Assembly (NCBI RefSeq): GCF_031127815.1
Contig: NZ_JARXHY010000004.1
Span: 62,001-126,000, forward strand
DNA length: 64,000 nucleotides
Source: Pelagicoccus sp. SDUM812003
GTDB lineage: Bacteria > Verrucomicrobiota > Verrucomicrobiia > Opitutales > Opitutaceae
Direction: 5' to 3'
The position numbers and the translations under genes are program-made. The notes below the pieces were generated by a model. It had not been told where the DNA came from and did no database searches. It was given only the letters and a program-made list of their open reading frames with translations. Positions 33,838-42,176 of the stretch are shown one piece after another; positions within the stretch are counted from its first letter, which is position 1, and every line of letters begins with the position of its first letter.

Positions 33838-35466
33838 TTGTCAGCTGGGGTATTAGCTATGAACATTTTAGAAAGCGTATTCGGGAATTCACTTATCGTG
33901 CTTTTCCTCGTGGTGGGGATCGGTCTCCTATTTGGCAGCCTGACGGTGAAAGGCATCGGGCTGGGGAGTTCGGGCGTCCTGTTCGTAGCCTTGCTGGCTG
34001 GACATTTGGGGCTGGAGGTGCCGGCTGGGGTGGGCAGCTTCGGTCTGGCTCTGTTCGTCTACTGCGTCGGCATCGGAGCCGGCCCACGCTTTTTCCCGGC
34101 CCTGGCCCGCGAGGGCGGCGGCTTGGCCAAGCTGAGTCTGCTGATCGTGATCGTCGGGGCCTTGGTGGCCTGGGGGCTTTCCGACCTGTTCGAGCTGCCG
34201 GCGGATTTGACGGCGGGTCTGTTCGCTGGCGCGCTCACTAGCACGCCGGCCTTGGCGGCCGCCACCGAAGGAGCGAAGGAGGCAGCCCAGGGCGTGGCTA
34301 TCGGCTACGGCATCGCGTATCCGTTTGGGGTGATCGGCGTGGTGCTTTTCGTGCAGCTGCTGCCCAAGCTGCTCAAGCCGAAGCCGGACGAGGAGCAGGT
34401 CGAGGAGGCCGACGCCACGGAGGCGGAGGTGCGCAACGCCTTGGTGGAGGTTTCCAATCCCAACCTGATCGGCATGAAGATCTCTGATGGAAACGTGTCC
34501 GGCTTTGGCTGTCAGGTTTCCCGCGTCCTGCGCGACGGCCGGCTGGCGCCGATTCGCAACGACGACACTTTCGAAGCGGGGCAGAACCTGCTGCTCGTCG
34601 GCAGCGGAAAGGGCATCAAGCTGGCCATCGACTACATCGGCAAGCAAAGCGACAAGACCTTTGTGATGGATACCGAGCACGAGCGTCAGCGCTTGGTGGT
34701 GACCGCCAAGTCCATTGGCGGAAAGGTGCTGGAGGAAATCGGCACCCTGAGCAATTTCGGCGTGGTGGTGACGCGCGTCAGTCGCTTGGGTCAGACCTTC
34801 GTGCCTACCCACAACACCCGCTTGGAGCTTTACGACGTGCTCACGGTGGTTGGCGAGTCGGACGCTCTGGAGCGCTTTGGCAAACACATCGGGCACCGGC
34901 CCCAAGCCTTCGATCAGACCGACATGATTTCGCTGGCCATCGGCCTGAGCGCCGGGATCTTTTGCGGCATGGTGCCGATCGCCCTGCCCGGCGGAGAGCC
35001 CATGACGCTCGGTCTGGCCGGAGGGCCCCTGTTCGTGGCATTGGTTCTTGGATACTTCGGCCGAGTCGGACGAATCGTTGGCCATATCCCGCGTCCCACG
35101 AGATTGCTGCTGCAGGAGCTTGGATTGGTCTTGTTTCTCGCCAACGCGGGCATCGTAGGCGGATCGAGCCTAGGCGAAACCGTATCCAAATATGGGATCA
35201 CCGTTTTCATCGCCGGAGCGTTGATCACGCTCGCGCCCCTTCTCACCTCGTACGTTTTCGCACGCAAGGCGCTTGGATTGACTCAGGCCCAGACGCTTGG
35301 CGGTATTTGCGGGGGCATGACAAGCACGCCTGCGTTGGGGGCGCTCACCGCTTCCAGCAATTCCCAGCAGCCCATCGTCTCCTACGCGACCGCCTATCCG
35401 GTGGCCCTGATCATGATGACGGTGCTCGCGAAGCTGCTGCTTCAGGTGTTGGGCATCGGGGGGTAG
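33838..35466 (+). CDS. YidE/YbjL (AspT-like) family transporter with two RCK-C domains
   Basis: Two homologous membrane blocks flank a cytoplasmic part. Block one runs to about residue 185 and includes GAGPRFFPALAREGG and LTSTPALAAATEGA. The middle has two TrkA-C/RCK-C modules (NPNLIGMKISDGNVSGF and the region with RLVVTAKSIGGKVLEEI). Block two has GGICGGMTSTPALGALTASS. This is the layout of the aspartate:alanine exchanger family. The duplicated STPAL motifs mark the two halves of the transport path. A TTG start at 33838 is preceded by AGGGAG at good spacing; the ATG at 33859 is the alternative. The substrate is unknown, but an amino or organic acid anion is likely by family. Confidence 0.88.
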   Translation: MSAGVLAMNILESVFGNSLIVLFLVVGIGLLFGSLTVKGIGLGSSGVLFVALLAGHLGLEVPAGVGSFGLALFVYCVGIGAGPRFFPALAREGGGLAKLSLLIVIVGALVAWGLSDLFELPADLTAGLFAGALTSTPALAAATEGAKEAAQGVAIGYGIAYPFGVIGVVLFVQLLPKLLKPKPDEEQVEEADATEAEVRNALVEVSNPNLIGMKISDGNVSGFGCQVSRVLRDGRLAPIRNDDTFEAGQNLLLVGSGKGIKLAIDYIGKQSDKTFVMDTEHERQRLVVTAKSIGGKVLEEIGTLSNFGVVVTRVSRLGQTFVPTHNTRLELYDVLTVVGESDALERFGKHIGHRPQAFDQTDMISLAIGLSAGIFCGMVPIALPGGEPMTLGLAGGPLFVALVLGYFGRVGRIVGHIPRPTRLLLQELGLVLFLANAGIVGGSSLGETVSKYGITVFIAGALITLAPLLTSYVFARKALGLTQAQTLGGICGGMTSTPALGALTASSNSQQPIVSYATAYPVALIMMTVLAKLLLQVLGIGG

Positions 35467-35528
35467 AGGGCGGACTGGGGCTCCATTTTTCGGTTGCTAA
35501 AAACCGCCGTTTTGATTCCTGAAATGGC

Positions 35529-36080
35529 ATGCCGATTTACGAGTTCTATTGCCCAGAAAACAACACGGTTTACTCCTTCCTAGCCAAGTCGCTTTCCTAC
35601 GGAGAGAAGACGCCGCGCTGCCCAGCTGATCCGTCGTTCTCCATGCAAAAACGCGTTTCCGGATTCGCGTTTATCGGCAAGGCCAAGGATCCCGCCGATG
35701 CGGATCCGATGGACGACATGGACGATGCCAAGATGGAGCGCGTCATGGCGGAGCTGGAGAAGGACATGGCTGGCTTCGACGAGGACAATCCGGACCCGAA
35801 GCAGATGGCCCACCTGATGCGCAAGATGACCGATCTCACCGGAGAAAAGCTTCCTGGGGAAATGGAGGAGATGGTGCGACGTCTCGAAGCTGGCGAGGAT
35901 CCGGAAGCATTGGAGGAGGAATACGGCGACGCCCTCGATGGCATGGACGAAGAGGGAGGATTCGGAGGCGAAGGTGAAGAAAAGGAAAGCGCCGCGGCCA
36001 AGATCCGCCGCTTGCGTCGCCGTCTGCTTGGCAACAAGCGCGATCCGAATCTGTATGACATGTCTGAATACTGCGACTGA
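35529..36080 (+). CDS. FmdB-like small regulatory protein with acidic tail
   Basis: The opening MPIYEFYCPENNTVYSFLAKSL matches the FmdB/putative regulatory domain, but the zinc ribbon is degenerate: only two Cys (YCPE and RCPAD) stand where four are usual. Residues 60-150 are strongly acidic with many Met and Glu, probably helical. The C-terminus turns basic (KIRRLRRRLLGNKRDPNLYDMSEYCD). Function in this group is unknown. It is monocistronic, 62 bases past the transporter stop, and converges on the outer-membrane protein gene. Confidence 0.75.
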   Translation: MPIYEFYCPENNTVYSFLAKSLSYGEKTPRCPADPSFSMQKRVSGFAFIGKAKDPADADPMDDMDDAKMERVMAELEKDMAGFDEDNPDPKQMAHLMRKMTDLTGEKLPGEMEEMVRRLEAGEDPEALEEEYGDALDGMDEEGGFGGEGEEKESAAAKIRRLRRRLLGNKRDPNLYDMSEYCD

Positions 36081-36088
36081 AGCGGACG

Positions 36089-36122
36089 CAAAAAAAAAGC
36101 GACCGCCTCGAAGGGCGATCGC
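36089..36122 (-). terminator. Rho-independent terminator of the outer-membrane protein gene
   Basis: Read leftward, a 9-bp stem (36114-36122 with 36099-36107, one mismatch) is followed by a run of nine T (the plus-strand A run at 36090-36098). It lies 27 bases past the stop at 36150. Confidence 0.85.
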
Positions 36123-36149
36123 GTCTTGAGAGAGACGGTTGAGCGACGC

Positions 36150-37109
36150 CTAGAAACGGAAACCGAGGGTGGCTTGGACAGCGGTTTCGTCGGGATCCAA
36201 GACGCTGCCGTCGGGGAGCATGCTCGAGCTATAGCCGTATTCGGTCTGCTCAAGGCCGAGCTCGAGGTAGAGCTGATCGTTGAAGAAGTGCTTGCCGCTC
36301 AGAGTGTAGGTTTCGGGTTGGTTCCCTTCGTGGAACGATGCTCCGATGGAAACGCTGCTACGCTTGCTGAAGTAGTAGCTCATAGCCAGGTCTGCTGCGA
36401 ATGTTTCGTCGTCTGAGTAGGGGTTCTTGGAGCCAATGTAGTTTATAGATGCACTCGCGCTCAGCCAGCGGTCGTTGCCGAGGTCCCAAAGTCGCTTGGA
36501 ACCGATCGACGCCGTGTAGGTGTCGCTGAAGGAGGATTCGTTTAGACTGAGGGCGGTGCCAACCGTCCATGAGTCGGAAAGGTAGTACTCGTAGCCAATG
36601 CCGTAGGAGTAGACCGCTCGTTCGTCGGTGATGAGGTTGTAGTCGACAAGCTCGTACTCCCCTGTCCCGAAGCGCCTCCACCAGCTGAACTGGGGGAGTT
36701 GAACCTCGATGTCGACGTAGTTGAAGGCGGCGCTGAAGCTATGCGGGCTCGATGCATTGGCGTGCCTGTATCCGATGCCGAAAGACTTCCATTTGTTTTC
36801 GATCTCGATGGACGTGCTGGTGTTAATGCGGAAGGGGGATAATTGCAGCGTGCGCGAATCCTTTTGGTAGGAGAAGTCGAGCTCCAGCTCCGCTAGGCGA
36901 TCGATGAACGGAATTTCCGCCAGCGGCGCGTTGGTGGCGCTATCCAGTGGAGCGAAGTAGCGCTTGGCGGACAGGTTGTAGCTGGGATCGCTGGCGTTTT
37001 CTTTGTCTTCGATACTCAAACTGGTCTCCCAGTCGTAGGCGAGCGACGATTGAGCCGCTAGCAGACAGGCGCCGCTTAGGGTGGCGAGTAACAAGGCTTT
37101 TGATGTCAT
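36150..37109 (-). CDS. Predicted outer-membrane beta-barrel protein
   Basis: A signal peptide (MTSKALLLATLSGACLLAAQ, cleaved near SSLA) is followed by alternating amphipathic strands rich in Tyr, Ser and aromatic residues, such as SSVSIGASFHEG and WLSASASINYIG. The last residue is Phe in QATLGFRF, the recognition signal of the BAM insertion machinery. By strand count a barrel of about 14-16 strands is likely; I do not recognise a named porin family. The gene is alone on its strand and carries its own terminator. Confidence 0.75.
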   Translation of the reverse strand: MTSKALLLATLSGACLLAAQSSLAYDWETSLSIEDKENASDPSYNLSAKRYFAPLDSATNAPLAEIPFIDRLAELELDFSYQKDSRTLQLSPFRINTSTSIEIENKWKSFGIGYRHANASSPHSFSAAFNYVDIEVQLPQFSWWRRFGTGEYELVDYNLITDERAVYSYGIGYEYYLSDSWTVGTALSLNESSFSDTYTASIGSKRLWDLGNDRWLSASASINYIGSKNPYSDDETFAADLAMSYYFSKRSSVSIGASFHEGNQPETYTLSGKHFFNDQLYLELGLEQTEYGYSSSMLPDGSVLDPDETAVQATLGFRF

Positions 37110-37229
37110 TGAGCTGTATTTCCGTAGATATTGTGGTTTTGAACGAAAACCCCTTAAGAGTCAGTACGGATTCGACCCCCGTGTTTCGACTTTGTTCTTG
37201 ATAGTTTTACGAATCTTGCCTTTAGCTGC

Positions 37230-37392
37230 TCGCATCATGGAAACCACGCCTATCAGTGTACCGTTCGCTGTAGCCCGCATCGCTTTGGGCGCGTGGTGGC
37301 GTGTCGTGCAGGTTCGACGATGGCGAAGCTGACCGCTTCTCCGCTTGTCTCTCGTTGAGCCTGATCTCCCGTTCCGGGGATCAGGTTTTTTT
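37230..37392 (+). promoter_or_regulatory. Possible structured leader or small RNA before the methyltransferase gene
   Basis: The 316-base gap 37110-37425 contains on the plus strand a stretch able to pair CCACGCC (near 37239) with GGCGTG (near 37309), then a strong terminator at 37360-37392 only 34 bases in front of the methyltransferase ATG. A terminator just before a start codon suggests an attenuated leader; otherwise this is a stand-alone small RNA. No known riboswitch core was recognised by eye. Confidence 0.35.
37360..37392 (+). terminator. Terminator hairpin upstream of the methyltransferase gene
   Basis: CCTGATCTCC (37360-37369) pairs with GGGGATCAGG (37376-37385, one G-U), six-base loop, then seven T. 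No plus-strand gene precedes it for over 1.2 kb. Confidence 0.88.
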
Positions 37393-37425
37393 GTATCCAA
37401 ACCTTCATACGCACGCTTCAAAGCC

Positions 37426-38127
37426 ATGACACACTTTCTTTCTACGCTATCTTCCGTTTCCTTCTTCGGGCGCCCTTACGGGGAGCTCTTGAAATGCTTC
37501 GGGCTCGACGAGTCCGAACTCATAGGCAAATCCGTCCTGGAATGCCCGGCTGGACCGTCTTCGTTTGTCGCGGAGGCCAATCAGCGCGGCATTCGAGCCA
37601 TCGGGATCGATCCGCTGTTCTATCGAAATCCCGAAGCGATCGCCACCTTGGCGTATTCAGATTTTCGATCGATGTTCGAGCGGGTGCGTCGGGCCAAGCA
37701 GCGCTTTTCGACCCGAACCTACGCCAGCGTCGAAGAGGCGGAAGCCACGCGGCTGGAGGGACTGCAGCGCTTCGTGAGAGACTACCGGCGCAACTATGGG
37801 ACGGGATGCTACCGAGTGGGCTCTCTGCCAAAACTCGATTTTGATGACCGCAGCTTCGATGCAGTGCTGTGCGCTCACTTTCTGTTCATCTATTCTGATC
37901 AGTTCGACCGGGGATTCCACCTCGATGCGATGCGGGAACTTTGTCGTGTGGCCCGCGAGCAAGTTAGGATTCATCCCATCGTCGATGCGACGAACGGTCC
38001 GTATCCGCATCTCGATGACCTGTTGGAGCTCGTGGATCAACTTGGCTTCGACTCTTGTATCCACGAAGTGGATCACGAATTCTTCAAGGGCACGAATCGA
38101 ACCCTCACCTTGCGACGACGCGCTTGA
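37426..38127 (+). CDS. SAM-dependent methyltransferase-like protein
   Basis: The start at MTHFLSTLSSVSF lies past the upstream terminator. The motif SVLECPAGPSSFVAEANQRG followed by AIGIDPLFY corresponds to motif I and II of a Rossmann methyltransferase in a CPAGPSSF variant seen in small cytosolic members. FDAVLCAHFLFIYSDQF is motif IV. The stretch between (RTYASVEEAEATRLEGLQ) is helical. The substrate is unknown. The hairpin 34 bases upstream suggests control by attenuation. Confidence 0.75.
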   Translation: MTHFLSTLSSVSFFGRPYGELLKCFGLDESELIGKSVLECPAGPSSFVAEANQRGIRAIGIDPLFYRNPEAIATLAYSDFRSMFERVRRAKQRFSTRTYASVEEAEATRLEGLQRFVRDYRRNYGTGCYRVGSLPKLDFDDRSFDAVLCAHFLFIYSDQFDRGFHLDAMRELCRVAREQVRIHPIVDATNGPYPHLDDLLELVDQLGFDSCIHEVDHEFFKGTNRTLTLRRRA

Positions 38128-38156
38128 TTCCCCGCAAGGGGCGTTTTATGGGGAGC

Positions 38157-39218
38157 TCATTCCAGAGCGTCTCCAAATTTGCGTCCGCGAATCTTTCCGT
38201 CGCTGGAAAGCAGGATCGCCACTGGCTGCGTTTGAGGAAAGTGCGAGCAGACGATCATGGCCACAACGGTGATCGGCACGCACAGGAACATGCCGGTCAC
38301 TCCCCACAGGGCTCCCCACAAGCTGAGCGAGAACAGGATGACCAGGGGGCTCAAGTTGAGCGAGCTGCCCATGAGGCGCGGCTCGAGCATGTTGCCCACG
38401 AGAACCTGTGTGGCGGTGACGCCGCCGATGATTCCAATGATCGGTAGTGGGGAATCAAATACAAGAAGCGAGAGCAGAGAAGGGAAGATGGTGGCGAGGA
38501 TGGATCCGATGGTGGGAATGAAGTTGAGGAAGAAGATCATCGTCCCGAAAAAGGCGGCGAAATCCAATCCGATGGCGGCCATGATGCCGTAGCTGACGAC
38601 TCCGGTGATGGCGCTGGTGAGGGTCTTTATACCGATGTAGGTACGGATGTCGGACGCGATCTCGTCGATGATTTCGAAAACGTCTTCCGAGCTTAGGCTT
38701 CCGGTGGACATGCCGCGTATCTTCGGCCCGAAGCTTCGCTGTTCCAGAAAAAGGAAGATCACGTAGATGCTGATGATGCTGGCGTTGCCCGCTATGGAGG
38801 CGAGCGAGGTGGCCACGCGGGACAGCAGGTTGCTGAAGTTGAACTGGGAAACGAACTCCCGCAGGCTGGGCGGCTCCTCGATGGGCAGCCAGTCGATGAT
38901 CTTGTCGATCATGGGCTGCAGCCGTTCCTGGTAGGTCGGAGCCACGGCGATGACTTCGCTGACGTTTTGCGTGATGAAGTTGAAAAGAGCTCCGAGGGCG
39001 GCGATGATGATGAGCGTCGAGGCGATGTAGCGAAGCGAGATAGGCAGGGTTTTCCCTTTGATGCGGACGCGGGTGATGGCCGTCGAGAGCACGTTGATCA
39101 GGTACCAGATGAAGACCGCGAGCACGAAGGGGATGATCAGTTCCTTGCCGATGTGAAGGATGTAGAAAATGATTACGGTGGTGGAGAGCGCGAGGAAGGC
39201 TCGGAGGAGAGGATTCAT
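38157..39218 (-). CDS. AI-2E family transporter (TqsA/PerM-like permease)
   Basis: The 353 residues have the eight-helix pattern of the AI-2E family: two N-terminal helices, a soluble amphipathic segment (VIAVAPTYQERLQPMIDKI), then six helices including FFGTMIFFLNFIPTIGSILATIFP, the conserved loop with F-I-P-x-x-G. The final helix ends with MFLCVPITVVAMIVC. Members export autoinducer-2 or act as sodium/proton antiporters; specificity cannot be read. It converges on the methyltransferase gene with a 29-base gap. Confidence 0.9.
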   Translation of the reverse strand: MNPLLRAFLALSTTVIIFYILHIGKELIIPFVLAVFIWYLINVLSTAITRVRIKGKTLPISLRYIASTLIIIAALGALFNFITQNVSEVIAVAPTYQERLQPMIDKIIDWLPIEEPPSLREFVSQFNFSNLLSRVATSLASIAGNASIISIYVIFLFLEQRSFGPKIRGMSTGSLSSEDVFEIIDEIASDIRTYIGIKTLTSAITGVVSYGIMAAIGLDFAAFFGTMIFFLNFIPTIGSILATIFPSLLSLLVFDSPLPIIGIIGGVTATQVLVGNMLEPRLMGSSLNLSPLVILFSLSLWGALWGVTGMFLCVPITVVAMIVCSHFPQTQPVAILLSSDGKIRGRKFGDALE

Positions 39219-39392
39219 TTTTGAAGGGATGTTCGTGGCTGCGGGTTAGCATGAAAACCGCCTTCGCGAAGGCCAGAATTTCCCGCAAAGGGAGGGCATA
39301 GAAATTTGAAACCAGCTGGAGGACCCATTCGTAGTAGTTGGTGAGGACAGGAGGAAACGGGGAAGAAAATTTCGGAAACGAGAAACACTCTT

Positions 39393-39421
39393 TTTCACAA
39401 CGGGTCACATTCGAGTATAGC
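39393..39421 (+). promoter_or_regulatory. Sigma-70-like promoter in the hisC upstream gap
   Basis: TTTCAC (39393-39398), 17-base spacer, TATAGC (39416-39421). Spacing is ideal and both boxes are moderate matches. A transcript would start near 39428 and meet the terminator at 39507. Confidence 0.45.
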
Positions 39422-39427
39422 AGTTGT

Positions 39428-39541
39428 TCGTTCTACCATGTGATCCAAGTGGTCAGAACACTTTTTCTGGTGTGGATTTGAGGAACCCAGAAAAACTAGA
39501 GGAGGGCCCGGGCGGATGGGGATTCGCCCGGGTTTCCTTTT
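39428..39541 (+). ncRNA. Candidate small RNA with three hairpins
   Basis: In the 430-base gap between the AI-2E gene and hisC, a promoter-like pair is followed by three stems. TTCTACCA pairs with TGGTCAGAA (about 39432-39459, one bulged C). TTTTTCTGG pairs with CCAGAAAAA (about 39464-39496). A terminator with CCCGGGCG / CGCCCGGG closes the segment. It has no ORF of note; the only ATG reads ATG-TGA. A transcript of about 114 bases would be released 108 bases before hisC, so it may be an independent small RNA or an attenuated leader. The family is unknown. Confidence 0.45.
39507..39541 (+). terminator. Rho-independent terminator of the candidate small RNA
   Basis: Perfect 8-bp stem CCCGGGCG (39507-39514) / CGCCCGGG (39525-39532), ten-base loop, then TTTCCTTTT. 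Confidence 0.88.
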
Positions 39542-39648
39542 GCACCGTTTTCCCGAGCTCGTCCGGCGGATCGCTCGCTCGCCAAGCGTTGGCGGCTGAT
39601 CATCTGAACTTGATCTTAGGACCTTTGCTTGGCTGAATCTGCCTCCTT

Positions 39649-40749
39649 ATGCCGACCGCGTATTCCGATCTCGTTAAGCCAGAACTGCTTTCCCAGCCAA
39701 TCTATCAGCCGGGCAAGCCCATCGAAGACGTGGCCCGCGAGCTCGGACTCGATCCGAACAGCATCATCAAGCTCGCGTCCAACGAAAATCCCCTCGGCGC
39801 TTCGCCAAAGGCCATCGAAGCGGCGAAGTCTGCTCTGGACGATGTGGAGCTGTATCCAGACGGTGGATGCTTCGAGCTGAAGCGCTCCTTGTCGGAAACC
39901 CTTGGCCTGGAGCCGGAGCAGTTCATCGTGGGCAATGGCTCCAACGAGGTGCTGGAGCTGCTTGGCCATGCCTTTATCGGACCCGGGGACGAAGCGGTCA
40001 TGGGCAAAGGGGCGTTCATCGTCTACAAGCTGGTCACGCTGCTATTTGGAGGCACGCCGGTTGAAGTGCCGATGTCGGATTTCACCCATGACTTGAATGC
40101 CATGGCCTCAGCGGTGACGGAACGCACCAAGATCGTTTTCCTGCCCAGTCCCGACAATCCCAGCGGAACCGCGAACACGGCCGAGGACATTCGCGCCTTC
40201 GCCCTCGGCCTTCCGGAACACGTTCTTTTCGTGCTCGACGAGGCGTATGCGGAGTACTTGGAAAACGGACCGGATTTGCGGGACCTCATCGCGGCTGGGC
40301 GAAAGATCTTTTGCACGCGAACCTTTTCAAAAATCTACGGATTGGCTGGCCTGCGCATCGGCTACGGGTATGGCTCCGCGGAGCTGGTCTCATTGCTCAA
40401 CCGGGCCAGAGAGCCCTTCAATGTGAACGCCATCGCCCAGGCGGCAGCCATCGCGGCCTTGCAGGATCGCGAGTTCGTGGGCGACTGTCGAGCCGCCAAC
40501 GAGATTGGGCGCCTGCAGTTGGAAGCCGGTTTCGCTAAGCTCGGCTGCTCCTTCATTCGCAGCTTCGCGAACTTCGTCACGGTCAAGGTGGGGGACGGCA
40601 TGGGCTGCTTTCAGCGTCTGCAGGAGATGGGGGTGATCGTGCGACCGCTCGCCCCTTATGGAATGCCGGAGTGGGTGCGCATCACGATCGGCCTGCCGGA
40701 GCAGAACGAGCGGGCCTTGAGCGCTTTGAATTCGTTCTTGAACTCCTAG
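39649..40749 (+). CDS. hisC: Histidinol-phosphate aminotransferase
   Basis: The 366 residues follow HisC: the Ile-x-Lys-Leu-x-Ser-Asn-Glu-Asn-Pro opening (IIKLASNENPLGASPKA), DGGCFELKRSLSE, NGSNEVLELLGHAF, PDNPSGTANTAEDI, VLDEAYAEYLE and the PLP-lysine block TRTFSKIYGLAGLRIGYGY. It transfers the amino group of glutamate to imidazole-acetol phosphate in histidine synthesis; HisC enzymes may also serve phenylalanine or tyrosine. It stands apart from other his genes. The start follows a terminator by 108 bases. Confidence 0.93.
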   Translation: MPTAYSDLVKPELLSQPIYQPGKPIEDVARELGLDPNSIIKLASNENPLGASPKAIEAAKSALDDVELYPDGGCFELKRSLSETLGLEPEQFIVGNGSNEVLELLGHAFIGPGDEAVMGKGAFIVYKLVTLLFGGTPVEVPMSDFTHDLNAMASAVTERTKIVFLPSPDNPSGTANTAEDIRAFALGLPEHVLFVLDEAYAEYLENGPDLRDLIAAGRKIFCTRTFSKIYGLAGLRIGYGYGSAELVSLLNRAREPFNVNAIAQAAAIAALQDREFVGDCRAANEIGRLQLEAGFAKLGCSFIRSFANFVTVKVGDGMGCFQRLQEMGVIVRPLAPYGMPEWVRITIGLPEQNERALSALNSFLNS

Positions 40750-40838
40750 GCCGGTAGCCAGCATGTTAGCGCTTCGCGAATGACGATCTAGCCCGCTCGG
40801 CGCGGTTTAGGCTCGGTTCGCAGCGGTCAATTCCAACA

Positions 40839-42164
40839 GTGTACGAATACTCAGCTTTCGAACTCACGGCTTTCGGCATCGGAGCCGCCGTGCTTCTGCT
40901 CCTCAACGCGGCATTCGTTGCCGCGGAATTTAGCTTGGTGAAACTGCGTTTCACCCGCTTCAGCACCAGCAAGATGAAGCGGGCCGCCCAAAGCGAGCGC
41001 ATCGCCGCTTTGCTCGAGGACATGAGCTCCAGCATCAAGCTGCTGCGCCTGGGCATATCCTTGTGCTCGATTGGCTGCGCCTTGCTGCTGCTGCCGCTCG
41101 CCTACACGCTGACCACTCATTTCGGTTGGGCCATTGGCTGGGAGCTTCGTTTCTCCATCATGATTGGCCTGGTGGTCTCCGTCGGAGCCCACTTCGTTCT
41201 CGGCGAACTCGTGCCGCGAGCCTTGGCTCTGCAGTATCCGGTACAGTCCATTCGCGTGGCCCTGCCTCTGGTGATCATCTTTCGCTTCGTGGTGCGTCCC
41301 GTTTCGGCCGTTTTGAATGGCGTGTCCAGTCTGATTCTGAGGGCGCTGAGGCTCGATCCCAGCATGGACTTCAATTTGCTCTACGTGCAGGCCCAGATCC
41401 GATCCATCGTGGATGAGGGCATCGAGCTGCCGGCTTTCGCGGAAAGCATCGTCAGCAACGCTCTGGAGCTGGGGAAACGCGTGGCTCACGATATAATGAT
41501 CCCGCGCAACCAGCTGCAGTACATCGACTTGGAAGATACCATCGACGAAAATCTGGAGCTGGCCCGCAAGACCGGCCATACGCGTTTCCCCCTTTGCGAA
41601 GGAGATCTGGATCACTGCGTCGGCATCATTCACGTGAAGGACGTCTTCCGCAGCGGGAAAAATGGCGGCCAGATCGACTGGCGTCGGTTGATGCGGCCTA
41701 TGCTGCGCTTTTCCATGGACGAACCGCTCGAACGCGTGCTGCAGCGTTTTCTGAAAACCCGCAAGCATTTCGGCCTCTTGACCGACGAGTTCGGAGGCAC
41801 CGTGGGGGCGGTCACCTTGGAGGATGTGCTGGAGGAGCTGGTCGGAGAGATCCAGGACGAGTTCGACCGCGAGGAGGCTCTCGTCAGCGAGATCGAAGGC
41901 GGGGTCTACCTCGTCGACGGACTGACGCCGCTGCACGACCTGTCCGAGGAAATCGGAGTGGACCTGCAGGCGGACGAGGTGTCGACCTTTGGCGGCTACC
42001 TGACCTACGAGCTTGGCCGCATGCCCGCTATGGGCGAGGAGCTGCGCATCAAGGGGCTGGAAATCGTGATCACGGCGGTCGATGAACGCCGGGTATTGAG
42101 CGCCCAGTTGCGCGTGGTGAAGGACAAGGAAGAGGAGGAGACGGAGTCTCCGGCGGAAAGCTGA
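40839..42164 (+). CDS. CNNM/CorC-type membrane protein with CBS pair
   Basis: A GTG start gives MYEYSAFELTAFGIG (the GTG is read as Met). Residues 1-190 are the DUF21 membrane domain with four helices, including AAFVAAEFSLVKLRF. A CBS pair follows (VAHDIMIPRNQLQYIDLEDT and TRKHFGLLTDEFGGTVGAVTLEDVLEELVGEIQDEFD), and a CorC_HlyC domain closes the protein (TPLHDLSEEIGVDLQADEVSTFGGYL). Such proteins move magnesium or cobalt, with CBS domains sensing adenine nucleotides; older names call them hemolysin-like. Length 441 is standard. It converges on tsaC with a 12-base gap. Confidence 0.92.
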   Translation: MYEYSAFELTAFGIGAAVLLLLNAAFVAAEFSLVKLRFTRFSTSKMKRAAQSERIAALLEDMSSSIKLLRLGISLCSIGCALLLLPLAYTLTTHFGWAIGWELRFSIMIGLVVSVGAHFVLGELVPRALALQYPVQSIRVALPLVIIFRFVVRPVSAVLNGVSSLILRALRLDPSMDFNLLYVQAQIRSIVDEGIELPAFAESIVSNALELGKRVAHDIMIPRNQLQYIDLEDTIDENLELARKTGHTRFPLCEGDLDHCVGIIHVKDVFRSGKNGGQIDWRRLMRPMLRFSMDEPLERVLQRFLKTRKHFGLLTDEFGGTVGAVTLEDVLEELVGEIQDEFDREEALVSEIEGGVYLVDGLTPLHDLSEEIGVDLQADEVSTFGGYLTYELGRMPAMGEELRIKGLEIVITAVDERRVLSAQLRVVKDKEEEETESPAES

Positions 42165-42176
42165 GCCGCTGCCGCC

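Noticed and set aside
37110-37392. tmRNA or a short protein gene in the gap before the methyltransferase
   Set aside because: No tRNA-like ends or tag frame can be built, and the open frames there have no ribosome site and no protein character.
39428-39648. Histidine leader-peptide attenuator for hisC
   Set aside because: No short frame with a run of His codons is present; the only ATG in the structured part is followed at once by TGA.
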